Assembly: GCA_002862125.1 (NCBI GenBank)
Contig: PHSP01000001.1
Location: 2,266,501-2,330,500, forward strand
Direction of reading: 5' to 3'
DNA from: Methylobacter sp. KS41
Lineage (GTDB): Bacteria > Pseudomonadota > Gammaproteobacteria > Methylococcales > Methylomonadaceae
DNA: 64,000 bases
A program made the position numbers and the translations under genes. Under the pieces are notes generated by a model. It was given only the letters and a program-made list of their open reading frames with translations, did no database searches and was not told the DNA's origin. Shown here in pieces: positions 17,282 through 27,921 of the stretch. Numbering within the stretch: position 1 is the first letter of the stretch; each line of letters begins with the position of its first letter.

Positions 17282-20092
17282 ATGGAAAAAACTTACGCAC
17301 CCCATTCAATTGAACAACGCTGGTATCAAACCTGGGAAGAAAAAGGCTATTTTGCAGCCAAACCTGAAGGTGATTCGTATTGCATTATGATTCCTCCGCC
17401 CAACGTGACGGGCAGCTTGCACATGGGCCATGCGTTTCAGGACACCATTATGGATGCCCTCACCCGCTATCACCGCATGAAAGGCTACAGCACTCTATGG
17501 CAAGCCGGAACTGACCATGCGGGCATTGCCACGCAGATGGTGGTTGAACGGCTGTGCAATGCCGAAGGTAAAACCCGTCATGATTACGGACGGGAAAAAT
17601 TCCTTGAAAAAGTCTGGCAATGGAAAGAAGAATCGGGCGGTACGATTACCCGCCAGCTCCGGCGGATGGGTTCTTCGCTGGATTGGGACAGGGAACGCTT
17701 TACGATGGATGAAGGCATGTCCGATGCCGTTCAGGAAGTGTTTATACGCTTGTATGAAGAAGGCCTGATTTATCGCGGCAAACGCCTGGTAAACTGGGAT
17801 CCCGTGCTGCATACCGCCGTTTCCGATCTGGAAGTGCTGTCCGAGGAAGAAAACGGTTCGATGTGGCACCTGCGCTATCCCTTGTCCAATGGTCAGGGAC
17901 ATTTGATTGTTGCGACTACCCGCCCGGAAACCATGCTGGGTGATGCCGCGGTTGCGATACATCCAAACGATGAACGCTACAAACATTTGCTGGGTGAATT
18001 CGTGGAACTGCCTCTCGCCGGGCGCCGCATTCCGGTTATTGCCGATGAATACGTCGATCCAGAATTCGGCACCGGCTGCGTTAAAATTACCCCCGCTCAT
18101 GATTTTAATGACTATGAGGTATGGACGCGTCACCGCAATACCTCTGTTATGCAGGATTTACCGCATGGCGGCTTGATTAACATTTTTACTGTTGATGCGT
18201 CGATACGCGGCAACCAGGTCAATGAAGATGACCTGATCCCGGCAAAGTATTGCGGTCTTGATCGTTTTGATGCCCGCAAGCAGGTAATTGCCGATCTCGA
18301 AGCTGAAGGCTTACTGGAAAAAATCGTTGATCACAAGTTGATGGTGCCAAGAGGTGATCGCACGCACAGCGTCATTGAACCGTTACTGACTGACCAATGG
18401 TACGTCAAAGTTGCGCCATTGGCGGAACCTGCGATTGCCGCCGTCGAAAATGGCGACATCAAGTTTGTACCGGACAACTGGAAAAACACTTATTTTGACT
18501 GGATGCGCAATATTCAAGACTGGTGTATCTCCCGGCAAATTTGGTGGGGCCATCGCATTCCGGCCTGGTATGACGAGAAAGGCAATATTTATGTAGCGCG
18601 TTCAGAACAGGAGGTGCGCGAGCAGCACAACCTGCCCGCCGGTTATCCGCTTAAACAGGATGAAGATGTGCTGGATACCTGGTTTTCGTCGGCGTTATGG
18701 CCTTTTTCCACGCTGGGCTGGCCGGAAAAAACGCCGGAACTTGCCAAGCATTACCCTACCAGCGTACTGGTGACGGGCTTTGACATCATTTTCTTCTGGG
18801 TGGCGCGAATGATTATGATGGGCTTGAAATTCCAGGGCGCGGTGCCGTTTAAAGAAGTGTATATACATGGTTTGGTGCGCGATGCCGAAGGCCAGAAGAT
18901 GTCAAAATCCAAAGGCAATGTACTCGATCCGATTGATATTATTGACGGCATTGAACTGGATGCCCTGATAGAAAAACGGACAGCCGGCATGATGCAGCCG
19001 CATCTGGCCAAAAAAATCGAGCAAGCCACCCGCAAGGATTATCCGGACGGCATTCAATCCTACGGTACTGACGCCTTGCGCTTTACCTTTGCTTCTCTGG
19101 CATCAACGGGCCGGGATATTCGTTTTGATCTTGCCAGAACGGAAGGTTACCGCAATTTCTGCAACAAGCTTTGGAATGCTGCCCGTTATGTGCTGATGAA
19201 CACCGAAGAGCAGGATAGCAATTTATCCGGTTCACCTTGTGCTTACTCGCAAGTTGATCGCTGGATTATCTCCAGGCTTCATCAAGCAACGGCTACGACC
19301 AGCAATGCTATCGAAAATTACCGGTTTGATCTAGCGGCTCAAGCGATTTATGATTTTACCTGGAATGAATACTGCGACTGGTATCTGGAATTGGCAAAAA
19401 TATCGCTGCAATCGGATGATGAAGCTCTGCAAAGCGGAACGCGCAAAACGCTGTTGACGGTTTTGGAGACAGTTTTACGATTGGCGCATCCGATCATGCC
19501 GTTTATCACTGAAGAAATCTGGCAACGTGTTGCCCCGTTAGCTGGCATTCATGCCGCCACCATCATGTTACAGCCTTATCCGGTGACTGATGATACGCAA
19601 ATTGACGCCGACGCCATATCCCAAACCAATTGGGTAATGAGCTTTATTCTTGGTATACGCCGGATTCGTGGCGAAATGAACATTGCTCCGGGCAAACCCT
19701 TGCCGGTATTACTGCAAAACGGTACAGTGACTGACCGGGAATATTTAACCGGCAACTCTGTTTTTTTACATAAATTAGGACGCCTGGAGTCAATTAAGTG
19801 GTTAAATAACGATGATGCCACACCTGAATCCGCGATTGCATTAGTTGGCGATTTAAAAATTCTGATTCCAATGGCCGGCCTGATAGACAAAGTGGCTGAA
19901 TTGACCCGTTTGGAAAAAGAAATACAAAAAATTAAAAACGATTTGCCGAGAGTTGAAGGCAAATTATGTAATCCCATGTTTATTGATAAAGCGCCTGCTG
20001 AAGTTATTGATAAAGAAAAGAGCAAACTGGCTGATTTGCGCTCTACGCTTAACAACCTTGAACAACAACAAGCCAAGATTCAGTCTCTTTGA
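17282..20092 (+). CDS. valS: Valine-tRNA ligase
   Basis: A 936-residue class I synthetase. The HIGH-type motif is in GSLHMGHAF (residues ~40-48) and the [12 protein letters not shown] loop is near residue 540. The CP1 editing domain, with [10 protein letters not shown], lies at about 205-345. The tRNA-binding C-terminal coiled coil is seen at the end ([19 protein letters not shown], then a second helix). Length is normal. Long antisense frames over it are shadows. Confidence 0.96.
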   Translation: MEKTYAPHSIEQRWYQTWEEKGYFAAKPEGDSYCIMIPPPNVTGSLHMGHAFQDTIMDALTRYHRMKGYSTLWQAGTDHAGIATQMVVERLCNAEGKTRHDYGREKFLEKVWQWKEESGGTITRQLRRMGSSLDWDRERFTMDEGMSDAVQEVFIRLYEEGLIYRGKRLVNWDPVLHTAVSDLEVLSEEENGSMWHLRYPLSNGQGHLIVATTRPETMLGDAAVAIHPNDERYKHLLGEFVELPLAGRRIPVIADEYVDPEFGTGCVKITPAHDFNDYEVWTRHRNTSVMQDLPHGGLINIFTVDASIRGNQVNEDDLIPAKYCGLDRFDARKQVIADLEAEGLLEKIVDHKLMVPRGDRTHSVIEPLLTDQWYVKVAPLAEPAIAAVENGDIKFVPDNWKNTYFDWMRNIQDWCISRQIWWGHRIPAWYDEKGNIYVARSEQEVREQHNLPAGYPLKQDEDVLDTWFSSALWPFSTLGWPEKTPELAKHYPTSVLVTGFDIIFFWVARMIMMGLKFQGAVPFKEVYIHGLVRDAEGQKMSKSKGNVLDPIDIIDGIELDALIEKRTAGMMQPHLAKKIEQATRKDYPDGIQSYGTDALRFTFASLASTGRDIRFDLARTEGYRNFCNKLWNAARYVLMNTEEQDSNLSGSPCAYSQVDRWIISRLHQATATTSNAIENYRFDLAAQAIYDFTWNEYCDWYLELAKISLQSDDEALQSGTRKTLLTVLETVLRLAHPIMPFITEEIWQRVAPLAGIHAATIMLQPYPVTDDTQIDADAISQTNWVMSFILGIRRIRGEMNIAPGKPLPVLLQNGTVTDREYLTGNSVFLHKLGRLESIKWLNNDDATPESAIALVGDLKILIPMAGLIDKVAELTRLEKEIQKIKNDLPRVEGKLCNPMFIDKAPAEVIDKEKSKLADLRSTLNNLEQQQAKIQSL

Positions 20093-20445
20093 AATAATTT
20101 TAAAATCATAGTTTTCCACATTGGGTTCAAAGGGATACAAGCTTGTCTCTTTAACCCAAGAGGCCTCTAAAGCTATTGAATTTGTATGATTGTGGGCCTG
20201 ATTACTCAAGGATTAAGCCTAAGATTGTAAAATACCAGAACAAGATACGAGTGAGTCAGTTTACTTGAGACAACCAAGCGCCGGTTGTGGAGAGTAAATT
20301 TTCCAGTAATTACACTAGGCCGCATCCAGACTACGTTTTTATTTTGGGCATCCGTAAACTGGATTGTAAACAACATCATCATTTTATAATTTGTATCCTG
20401 GAGCTTGCCCCAGATTTTCATGCTAAAAACAAAGTAAAAATTATA
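20093..20445. other. Intergenic stretch between valS and pilB
   Basis: About 350 bases. The pilB frame is open upstream of the chosen start, but this N-terminal extension has no family similarity. No sigma-54-like GG-N10-GC promoter or terminator was identified with confidence. Confidence 0.35.
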
Positions 20446-22158
20446 ATGGCTACCGCACCAACAGATTTCCAACTTAATGGTTTTACAAAGTACTTAATAC
20501 TGGAAGGCCTGATATCTGAAAACGATGCCAAAATTCACAGCCAGGAAGCGCAAAAAAGGAATATCCCGTTATTAGGTCACCTCGTTGCCAACAACCTGAT
20601 CGACAGTAAAGTTGTCGCGACAAGAGCCTCAAGCGAATATGGAGTGCCCTTTTTTGATCTCGATGCTATTGATCTACATAGCCTTCCGATAAATATGATC
20701 AGCGAAAAACTGATCCGCAAACACAGGGCGATACCACTATTTATCCGCGGCAAAACAATATTTATCGCCCTGTCTGATCCGACTAATCTTCTGGCTCTGG
20801 ATGAAATCAAATTTCAAAGCCGATTTCATCCGGAATCCATTCTGGTCGAAGAAAACAAGCTGGTCAAGGCCATTGACATTGCCTTGGAAGCCTTTGATAC
20901 CTCAATGAATGATCTTCTGGATGAAGATCTTGAGAATCTTGATTTTAGCGGAGGCGATGAAGACGCCGTTATAACCGATATCAACCCGGATATAGATGAA
21001 GCGCCAATTGTCAGATTTGTCAATAAAATCTTGCTGGATGCAATCAAAAAAGGCGCATCGGACATACACATGGAACCTTACGAAAAAAACTTTCGCATTC
21101 GTTTCAGACAGGACGGCATACTTTATCAGGTAGCCAGCCCGCCCGCCAACATCGCCGGCAGAATGATATCCAGAATCAAGGTAATGGCTAAAATGGATAT
21201 TGCTGAACGCCGGGTGCCGCAAGATGGCCGTATAAAAATGATCCTTTCCAAAAACCGGGCGATTGACTTCCGGGTCAATACCTGCCCTACTTTATTTGGT
21301 GAAAAAGTCGTTTTGCGTATTTTAGATCCCACCGCCGCCCAAATCGGCATTGAAAAACTGGGCTTTGAACCAGAACAGGAAAAACTTTTCCTCCAGGCAA
21401 TTAATAAACCATACGGCATGGTTCTGGTAACGGGCCCAACAGGTAGCGGTAAAACAGTTTCGTTGTACACCGGTTTAAACTTGCTCAATAGCGTCGGACG
21501 CAATATTTGCACAGCCGAGGACCCGGTTGAAATCACGGTAGAAGGCATCAACCAGGTCAATATGAATATCAAGGCAGGATTGACGTTTGCAAATGCCTTA
21601 AGGGCTTTTCTGCGCCAAGACCCTGATATTATCATGGTAGGTGAAATTCGCGATCTGGAAACCGCTGATATTGCTGTAAAAGCCGCGCAAACAGGCCACA
21701 TGGTATTATCAACGCTGCATACCAATGATGCTCCCCAAACGCTAAACCGGCTCATGCAAATGGGTGTTGAACCTTTCAACATTATCTCCGCCGTTATTTT
21801 GATTATGGCTCAACGGCTGGCGCGGCGTTTATGTGAACTCTGTAAAACTCCGGCTAATTTTCCCGATAACATCCTTATCTCTGCCGGGTTTAAAGAAGAC
21901 GAATTGAAAACGCTTAAAATATACAGTCCCGTAGGCTGTGAACACTGCACCAATGGCTATAAAGGACGAATCGGCATTTACCAGGTGATGACCCTGAGTG
22001 AAAAAATGCGTGAACTCATATTGACAGGCGGTAATGCCATGCAACTGGGGGAACAGGCAAAGTCCGAGGGTATCAACGACTTACGCGCATCCGGCTTGAA
22101 TAAAATTCGCATGGGTATCACCAGCCTGGAAGAAATTGACCGGGTAACCAAGGAATAA
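20446..22158 (+). CDS. pilB: Type IV pilus assembly ATPase
   Basis: The cytoplasmic hexameric ATPase that drives pilus extension. I start it at MATAPTDFQLNG (570 residues), the usual PilB length; the frame stays open for 53 more codons upstream without similarity. N-terminal T2SSE domain (~30-140), then the ATPase: GPTGSGKTVSLYTGL (Walker A), IIMVGEIRDLETADIA (Walker B) and the His-box STLHTNDAPQTLNRL. Four zinc cysteines follow in CELCKTP and CEHC. The gene is followed after two bases by pilC. Confidence 0.94.
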   Translation: MATAPTDFQLNGFTKYLILEGLISENDAKIHSQEAQKRNIPLLGHLVANNLIDSKVVATRASSEYGVPFFDLDAIDLHSLPINMISEKLIRKHRAIPLFIRGKTIFIALSDPTNLLALDEIKFQSRFHPESILVEENKLVKAIDIALEAFDTSMNDLLDEDLENLDFSGGDEDAVITDINPDIDEAPIVRFVNKILLDAIKKGASDIHMEPYEKNFRIRFRQDGILYQVASPPANIAGRMISRIKVMAKMDIAERRVPQDGRIKMILSKNRAIDFRVNTCPTLFGEKVVLRILDPTAAQIGIEKLGFEPEQEKLFLQAINKPYGMVLVTGPTGSGKTVSLYTGLNLLNSVGRNICTAEDPVEITVEGINQVNMNIKAGLTFANALRAFLRQDPDIIMVGEIRDLETADIAVKAAQTGHMVLSTLHTNDAPQTLNRLMQMGVEPFNIISAVILIMAQRLARRLCELCKTPANFPDNILISAGFKEDELKTLKIYSPVGCEHCTNGYKGRIGIYQVMTLSEKMRELILTGGNAMQLGEQAKSEGINDLRASGLNKIRMGITSLEEIDRVTKE

Positions 22159-22160
22159 CA

Positions 22161-23381
22161 ATGGCAGGCCAATCTGAACAACTTGATTTTATCTGGGAAG
22201 GCGTAGACAAGGAGAGAAAAAAAACCAACGGAATCATCGCCGCTAAGAGTGAAATAATAGCGAAAACTGAATTAAGACGGCAGGGTTATCGTGTTACTAA
22301 AATCAGGAAAAAACCCAAGCCGCTGTTCAGCCCAAGGGTAAGACCCATCACACCAGCCGATATAGCGGTTTTTGCAAGGCAATTAGCCACTATGCTTGCA
22401 GCTGGCATACCTTTGGTACAAGCATTTGATATTGTCGGTAAAGGCCATGAAAACCCTAGCATGCAGACAATGTTATTAAGCGTAAAGGCGGATGTCGAAG
22501 GCGGCGACACTCTGGCGGAAGCGCTGAAGAAAAAACCATTGTATTTTGATGAATTATTCTGTAATTTGGTCAACGCTGGCGAACAAGCGGGCGTGCTGGA
22601 AACACTGCTGGACAAAATCGCCACGTACAAAGAAAAAACCGAGTCCATGAAGAAGAAAATCAAAAAGGCTCTGACTTACCCTATCGCGGTAATTGTTGTG
22701 GCTTTTATTGTGACCGCTATTCTTCTATTGTTTGTAGTGCCCGTTTTTGAGGACATGTTCAAGAGTTTTGGCGCGGATTTGCCCGCTTTTACCCGAATGG
22801 TTGTCACCATGTCTCAATGGCTGAAAGAATGGTGGTGGGTCGTTCTTGGCATCATTATTATTGCTGTTTATGTTTTTATCTATTTCAAAAAACGTTCGCC
22901 GCCTTTTAATCACTTTCTGGATAAAACATTACTAAAAATGCCTATAATCGGCGTGATTATGACCAAATCCGCGATTGCTCGTTTTGCTAGAACCTTATCA
23001 ACCATGTCTGCCGCAGGCGTACCTTTAGTAGATGCGTTACAATCGGTCGCCGGTTCATGCGGTAATATTATTTACGCTGAAGCAGTTTTGAAAATGCGCG
23101 AAGAAGTGGCCACAGGTCAGCGGCTACAGTTTGCCATGTTGCAGACTAACCTGTTTCCGCACATGGTTCAGCAAATGGTTGCCATAGGCGAGGAATCCGG
23201 CTCCATGGATGCGATGCTGGCTAAAGTGGCTGATTTTTTCGAAGAAGAAGTTGACAATCTCGTCGATAATTTAAGCAGCTTGATGGAACCGATTATCATG
23301 GTTGTTTTAGGGATTCTGATCGGCGGCTTAGTCGTTGCCATGTATCTACCAATTTTCAAAATGGGCGCTGCCGTTGGTTAA
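22161..23381 (+). CDS. pilC: Type IV pilus inner-membrane platform protein
   Basis: A 406-residue protein with two T2SSF domains. Each begins with the characteristic pattern: FARQLATMLAAGIPLVQAFD (~residue 72) and FARTLSTMSAAGVPLVDALQ (~275). Three membrane helices occur near 175-195, 225-245 and 378-400. It forms the platform on which PilB acts. It lies two bases after pilB and before pilD. Confidence 0.94.
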   Translation: MAGQSEQLDFIWEGVDKERKKTNGIIAAKSEIIAKTELRRQGYRVTKIRKKPKPLFSPRVRPITPADIAVFARQLATMLAAGIPLVQAFDIVGKGHENPSMQTMLLSVKADVEGGDTLAEALKKKPLYFDELFCNLVNAGEQAGVLETLLDKIATYKEKTESMKKKIKKALTYPIAVIVVAFIVTAILLLFVVPVFEDMFKSFGADLPAFTRMVVTMSQWLKEWWWVVLGIIIIAVYVFIYFKKRSPPFNHFLDKTLLKMPIIGVIMTKSAIARFARTLSTMSAAGVPLVDALQSVAGSCGNIIYAEAVLKMREEVATGQRLQFAMLQTNLFPHMVQQMVAIGEESGSMDAMLAKVADFFEEEVDNLVDNLSSLMEPIIMVVLGILIGGLVVAMYLPIFKMGAAVG

Positions 23382-23610
23382 GCCTGGAAAAAATTTTTCA
23401 CATCACCTTTGCATGGAGTTCACGGAAAATCAGCGCATCTGCAATTATCCGCCACCCGGACGAGCGTTGCAGGGGATTTATTCACACTGATGTTTTTTTC
23501 TGCACATTCTGTTTGTCCAGCGTTTTTTTGTCTAAATGCTCTTTTTATTGCCCAACTATTGCTCATAATCCAGGCATTACAAAACCGTTCCTACATTTTA
23601 AAAAACATTA

Positions 23611-24492
23611 ATGATGCAACAGCTGGAAATACTATTAAATTTACCCTATTTACTGACAGCCTTGGCGGGATTTATTGGCTTATTGGTGGGTAGCTTTCTC
23701 AATGTGGTTATCTATCGATTGCCGGTAATGATGCAACAAAACTGGCGTAAAGAATGTGCCGAATATCTGCAAATCGAGGCGCCCGGAACAGAACCCGAGC
23801 CGGAACAGTTCAATCTGGTTTTGCCCCTATCCCGCTGCCCCAGCTGTAAAACGCCCATCAAACCTTATCAAAACATACCCGTCGTCAGTTATCTTTTCTT
23901 AAAGGGTCAATGCGCGGCATGCGGCAACCCTATATCTTCTCGCTATCCGATTATAGAGGCATTTACTGCAATAACTTCCGCCATAGTGGCCTGGCATTTT
24001 GGCTACACGCCGCAAACCCTTTTTGCCTTGATACTGACCTGGTCGCTCATTGCGCTGAGCTTTATTGATATAGACCACCAGTTATTACCTGACAACATAA
24101 CTCTGCCCGTGCTTTGGCTGGGCCTGTTTTTGAGCCTGTTTGGCTTGTATACAGATACTCACGACAGCATTAGCGGTGCAATTGCCGGCTACGCAAGTCT
24201 TTGGGTTGTCTATCATTTGTTTAAGCTGGCAACCGGCAAAGAAGGCATGGGCCATGGCGACTTTAAGTTGCTGGCTTTATTCGGAGCCTGGCTTGGTTGG
24301 CAATACCTGCCCGTTATTATTTTATTATCATCACTGGTTGGCGCAATCATTGGGCTATCCATGATTATTATTGTTAAACGCGATCATAACATCCCCATTC
24401 CTTTTGGCCCCTATCTGGCAGCCGCTGGATGGATAGCGCTATTATGGGGCCATGACCTTAACCAGCTTTATTTATCTTCGGCAGGCTTATAA
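23611..24492 (+). CDS. pilD: Type IV prepilin peptidase/N-methyltransferase
   Basis: A 293-residue multi-pass membrane enzyme that removes the prepilin leader and N-methylates the mature protein. The N-terminal domain has the zinc-binding pairs CPSCKTPI and CAACGNPI. The two catalytic aspartates of the aspartic peptidase lie in SFIDIDHQLLPD and GMGHGDFKLLALFGAWLG. Eight hydrophobic segments fit the family. It is followed four bases later by coaE. A 229-base gap separates it from pilC. Confidence 0.93.
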   Translation: MMQQLEILLNLPYLLTALAGFIGLLVGSFLNVVIYRLPVMMQQNWRKECAEYLQIEAPGTEPEPEQFNLVLPLSRCPSCKTPIKPYQNIPVVSYLFLKGQCAACGNPISSRYPIIEAFTAITSAIVAWHFGYTPQTLFALILTWSLIALSFIDIDHQLLPDNITLPVLWLGLFLSLFGLYTDTHDSISGAIAGYASLWVVYHLFKLATGKEGMGHGDFKLLALFGAWLGWQYLPVIILLSSLVGAIIGLSMIIIVKRDHNIPIPFGPYLAAAGWIALLWGHDLNQLYLSSAGL

Positions 24493-24496
24493 TCTC

Positions 24497-25114
24497 ATGA
24501 TTAAAATCGGCCTCACCGGCGGCATAGGCTGCGGCAAAACCACGGTTGCCAAAATTTTTGAGCAGTTAAAAACGCCTGTAATCGATGCTGATGAAATAGC
24601 TCACCGGCTGGTTGCTATAGGGCAACCCGCATTAGCCCGGATACAACAGATATTCGGCGCAGACGTATTCAACCCGGACGGCTCGCTGAATAGAAAAGGC
24701 CTCGCAGATATCATATTTTCCGATCGTAAACAAAAGGAAAAACTTGAATCCATTCTCCATCCTTTGGTCTTTCAATCCATACAATCAGAACTCAAGCGGG
24801 TAGATACGCCGTACTGCATTGTTTGTATCCCGTTATTATTCGAAACAAATATGAACCACCTTGTCGACCGGATACTGGTAGTCGACTGCCCTGTTAAAAC
24901 CCAAATTGACCGGTTACAAAAACGGGACAATATGACGATAGAAAGAATACAATCCATTATTGCCAGTCAGGTATCACGCGACTACAGAAGAGCGTACGCC
25001 AATGATCTTATCGATAACTCTAAAACCGACAATAGACTTGCAGAAGAAGTCAAAAAACTGCACAATTTATACCTTTCAATAAGCGCCTCCCAGGATAAAC
25101 TTGTCTGTGAATAA
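24497..25114 (+). CDS. coaE: Dephospho-CoA kinase
   Basis: Last step of coenzyme A synthesis. The start at MIKIGLTGGIGCGKTT gives 205 residues and a P-loop at the very N-terminus; a longer frame overlaps pilD and is not needed. The conserved DADEIAHRL, LHPLVFQ and PLLFE segments follow in order. The pilD-coaE-zapD-yacG order is typical of Gammaproteobacteria. Confidence 0.94.
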   Translation: MIKIGLTGGIGCGKTTVAKIFEQLKTPVIDADEIAHRLVAIGQPALARIQQIFGADVFNPDGSLNRKGLADIIFSDRKQKEKLESILHPLVFQSIQSELKRVDTPYCIVCIPLLFETNMNHLVDRILVVDCPVKTQIDRLQKRDNMTIERIQSIIASQVSRDYRRAYANDLIDNSKTDNRLAEEVKKLHNLYLSISASQDKLVCE

Positions 25115-25877
25115 CACCATTACTTATGAATTTCCGCTCAGTGAACGAGTCCGTGTTTTCATAAGACTCGAACAGCTATTTCATCAATTCATACATTTTT
25201 CATCCGGGAAAACCGTTGCCGACCAACGCGCAGCAATTTCAGTTCTGCTTGATATCATGTCGATTTTCAGACGCAATGATCTGAAATCGGAAATTCTAAA
25301 AGAAATCGACCGCCAAGCGGGAGTGCTCAACAAAATCGCCAGCAGCGAAGGCGTAGATAAGGAAAAGCTGCAAAACATCCTCGATCAACTCGACCAAATC
25401 AGTAAAAAACTTTATGCCGTCACCGGAAAAATCGGCATGAATATCATGGAGAGCGACTTATTTCAGAGCATTGCCCAGCGCAGCTCCATTCCCGGAGGCA
25501 CCTGCTCTTTTGATCTGCCTGAATATCATTATTGGCTGGAACAGGATGAGTCCATTCGCGTAAAAGACCTGGAACACTGGAGCGGTCCATTTATTGATAT
25601 CCATAAAGCGATCGATTTTATTCTGAATTTTATTCGTAACAGCCGTTCAGCCAGCCGTGAAGTAGCTGCTGCAGGCTTTTTCCAGATTTCCCTGGATAAA
25701 AGCCAACCTTTCCAGCTTATCAAAGTAAGCCTGGATAAGTCTATTCCCTGCTTTGCCGAAATAAGCGGAGGCAAACACCGCTGCACCATCCGCTTTATGA
25801 ATCCGTCTGATGATGATAAACGCCCTGCGCAAAGCACTGATGATATTCCATTCAGTTTAACCTGCTGCTTATTCTAA
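25101..25877 (+). CDS. zapD: Cell division protein ZapD
   Basis: A cytoplasmic FtsZ-bundling protein of the DUF1342 family. The sequence [19 protein letters not shown] at the N-terminus and [16 protein letters not shown] in the first helical domain are the family hallmarks; length 258 is typical. The start is a TTG at 25101 with AGGA five bases upstream; a GTG six bases later is possible. It overlaps coaE by 14 bases and yacG by one, so all three should be co-transcribed. Confidence 0.9.
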   Translation: MSVNNTITYEFPLSERVRVFIRLEQLFHQFIHFSSGKTVADQRAAISVLLDIMSIFRRNDLKSEILKEIDRQAGVLNKIASSEGVDKEKLQNILDQLDQISKKLYAVTGKIGMNIMESDLFQSIAQRSSIPGGTCSFDLPEYHYWLEQDESIRVKDLEHWSGPFIDIHKAIDFILNFIRNSRSASREVAAAGFFQISLDKSQPFQLIKVSLDKSIPCFAEISGGKHRCTIRFMNPSDDDKRPAQSTDDIPFSLTCCLF

Positions 25878-26083
25878 TGTCATCTCCCGGCAAACCAATC
25901 ATCGTAAAATGTCCTACTTGCAAGCATCCGGTTCCCTGGACGTCTGAACAGGAATTTAAGCCATTTTGCTGCGAACGCTGTAAATTAATTGACTTGGGAG
26001 AGTGGGTAATGGAAGAAAAAAGGATTCCCGGCGAATCGCTGGAGCTGGAAAACGATAGCAATGAGGATTCTTTTTTTCAATGA
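25877..26083 (+). CDS. yacG: DNA gyrase inhibitor / zinc-binding protein YacG
   Basis: A 68-residue protein with a zinc ribbon: [12 protein letters not shown] and [18 protein letters not shown] provide the C-x2-C and C-x3-C pairs. The acidic tail follows. E. coli YacG binds GyrB and inhibits gyrase; the same role is inferred. It shares one base with the zapD stop (TAATG). Confidence 0.92.
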   Translation: MSSPGKPIIVKCPTCKHPVPWTSEQEFKPFCCERCKLIDLGEWVMEEKRIPGESLELENDSNEDSFFQ

Positions 26084-26348
26084 TGCCGAGCGAGGCTTGA
26101 AAAACTACCTTATTGTTTGCCTGGCACTTTTCGATACTCAGAGGCGGCAAAGCGCTGCCTGCTTTACCAAGCTTTTAGCCGCATTGAGTTGCCAACTGAC
26201 CGGCAATTCAATTTCCCTTAATCAATTTTAACCGGATATTAAGGTAACTCCCAGTTACAGTTGCCACAGATTAATAATCAAGTTTATTCTGTTGATCTAT
26301 GACGGTTTATTTTTTGCGAGTCGCTTAAGCTATATTCAAACCTAAACA

Positions 26349-27368
26349 ATGACAAATCACTATCCCATCGGTCCGATCATGCTGGATGTTGAAGGCTTAA
26401 CTCTGGCGCAACATGAACAAGAGAAGATAAACCACCCTAACACCGGAGCGGTTATCCTGTTTTCACGTAACTTCCAAAGCCCTGAACAGGTTACCGAGCT
26501 GATAAAAAGCATTCGCGCGGCACGTAATGGCGCTATTCTGATTGCCGTGGATCAGGAAGGGGGCAGAGTGCAAAGGTTTCAAAACGGTTTTACCCGCTTG
26601 CCGCCTGCGTCCAGTTATGCTCAAACCCCGGAACTTGCAGAATCCGCCGGTTGGTTGATGGCGGCGGAATTATTGGCGGTCGGCGTTGATTTCAGTTTTG
26701 CGCCGGTACTGGATATTGATTGCGGCATTAGTCAAATTATCGGCGATCGCTCTTTTTCAACCGATCCTGAACTGGCGGCACGGCTTGCCGGTTTATTTAG
26801 AAAAGGCATGAATGAGGCGGGCATGGCTGCGACTGGCAAACACTTTCCCGGTCATGGAGCGGTGGCGCTGGATTCACACCTGACGCTACCCATGGACGAA
26901 CGCGACCTGGCAAGCATTCTTGCAAAAGACCTGCTGCCTTTTAAGCAGTTGATAAAAGAAGGTTTGGAAGGCATTATGCCAGCTCATGTTGTTTATCCGA
27001 AAATCGATCCTAATCCGGCCGGTTTTTCACCGTTCTGGATTCAACAAATTTTGCGTCAGGAATTAAACTTTAGAGGCGCCGTATTCAGTGATGATTTGAG
27101 CATGGCAGGAGCGGCATCGGCTGGCAGCTTTCCTGAACGCGCCAGACTGGCGCAGCAGGCAGGCTGTGACATGTTATTGGTCTGTAATAATCCGCTTGCT
27201 GCAGAACTCGTGCTGAATGCATTGCCCATCAAGCAAGATTCTCTCAGAGAAAAACGGCTTCAAAGAATGCAGGCGCAACCATTTATGAGCCGGGAGCAGC
27301 TTTTGAACACCGGAAAATGGCTGCAAATTTCCAACCTAATCAACCAACATGCCCAAAATAATGCTTAA
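26349..27368 (+). CDS. nagZ: Beta-N-acetylhexosaminidase (peptidoglycan recycling)
   Basis: A cytoplasmic GH3 enzyme that removes N-acetylglucosamine from muropeptide fragments. At 339 residues it is a single-domain NagZ. Visible motifs are the substrate loop with the catalytic His (ATGKHFPGHGAV), VDQEGGRVQRF near the N-terminus and the nucleophile Asp in FSDDLSMAGA. It overlaps hpt by 20 bases. Confidence 0.94.
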   Translation: MTNHYPIGPIMLDVEGLTLAQHEQEKINHPNTGAVILFSRNFQSPEQVTELIKSIRAARNGAILIAVDQEGGRVQRFQNGFTRLPPASSYAQTPELAESAGWLMAAELLAVGVDFSFAPVLDIDCGISQIIGDRSFSTDPELAARLAGLFRKGMNEAGMAATGKHFPGHGAVALDSHLTLPMDERDLASILAKDLLPFKQLIKEGLEGIMPAHVVYPKIDPNPAGFSPFWIQQILRQELNFRGAVFSDDLSMAGAASAGSFPERARLAQQAGCDMLLVCNNPLAAELVLNALPIKQDSLREKRLQRMQAQPFMSREQLLNTGKWLQISNLINQHAQNNA

Positions 27369-27921
27369 AGAAATCAAGCACGTTCAGGAAACTGCCGAGT
27401 TACTGCACAGCAAAGAGGAAGTAGAGGCCGCTCTGGATAAAATGGCTGAAAAAATTAATGTTTTGCTGGCTGACCGTGATCCCTTATTACTCTGTGTCAT
27501 GAACGGCGGCATCGTCGCCGCCGGTCAATTGATAACCCGCTTAAGTATCCCGCTAACCATCGACGCTATTAATGCAAGCCGCTATCAAAATCAAACCTCC
27601 GGCGGCAGCATCGAATGGATACTTCAACCCGGGACATCCCTTAAAAACAGGACTGTGCTGATCATCGACGATGTATTGGATGAAGGCATAACCCTGGCGG
27701 CAATCATCGAATATTGCCTGGATCAAGGGGCGACATCCGTCTACAGCGCCGTATTAGTCAATAAAATCCTGGATCATGAAAAACCTGTAACTGCTAATTT
27801 TATTGGACTCGAAGTGGCCAACCGATATTTGTTCGGCTACGGCATGGACTACAAAGGTTATCTGCGCAACGCCTCCGGAATTTATGCCTGCAACGAATAC
27901 AACAAGGAAACTTCATTATGA
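27349..27921 (+). CDS. hpt: Hypoxanthine-guanine phosphoribosyltransferase
   Basis: Purine salvage enzyme. The PRPP-binding motif VLIIDDVLDEGITLAAI is plain, preceded by the CVMNGGIVAAGQL region. Length is 190 from the first ATG; a second ATG four codons on (MLKEIKHVQ) is an equally good start. It overlaps nagZ upstream and the thioinosine phosphorylase downstream by four bases. With the latter it would turn the freed purine base back into a nucleotide. Confidence 0.88.
   Translation: MPKIMLKEIKHVQETAELLHSKEEVEAALDKMAEKINVLLADRDPLLLCVMNGGIVAAGQLITRLSIPLTIDAINASRYQNQTSGGSIEWILQPGTSLKNRTVLIIDDVLDEGITLAAIIEYCLDQGATSVYSAVLVNKILDHEKPVTANFIGLEVANRYLFGYGMDYKGYLRNASGIYACNEYNKETSL

Noticed and set aside
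17495-18133. 212-codon frame antisense to valS
   Set aside because: Lies wholly inside the intact valS coding sequence; composition is that of a shadow frame.
21126-21782. 218-codon frame antisense to pilB
   Set aside because: Fully inside the pilB ATPase domain and without similarity; a shadow frame.
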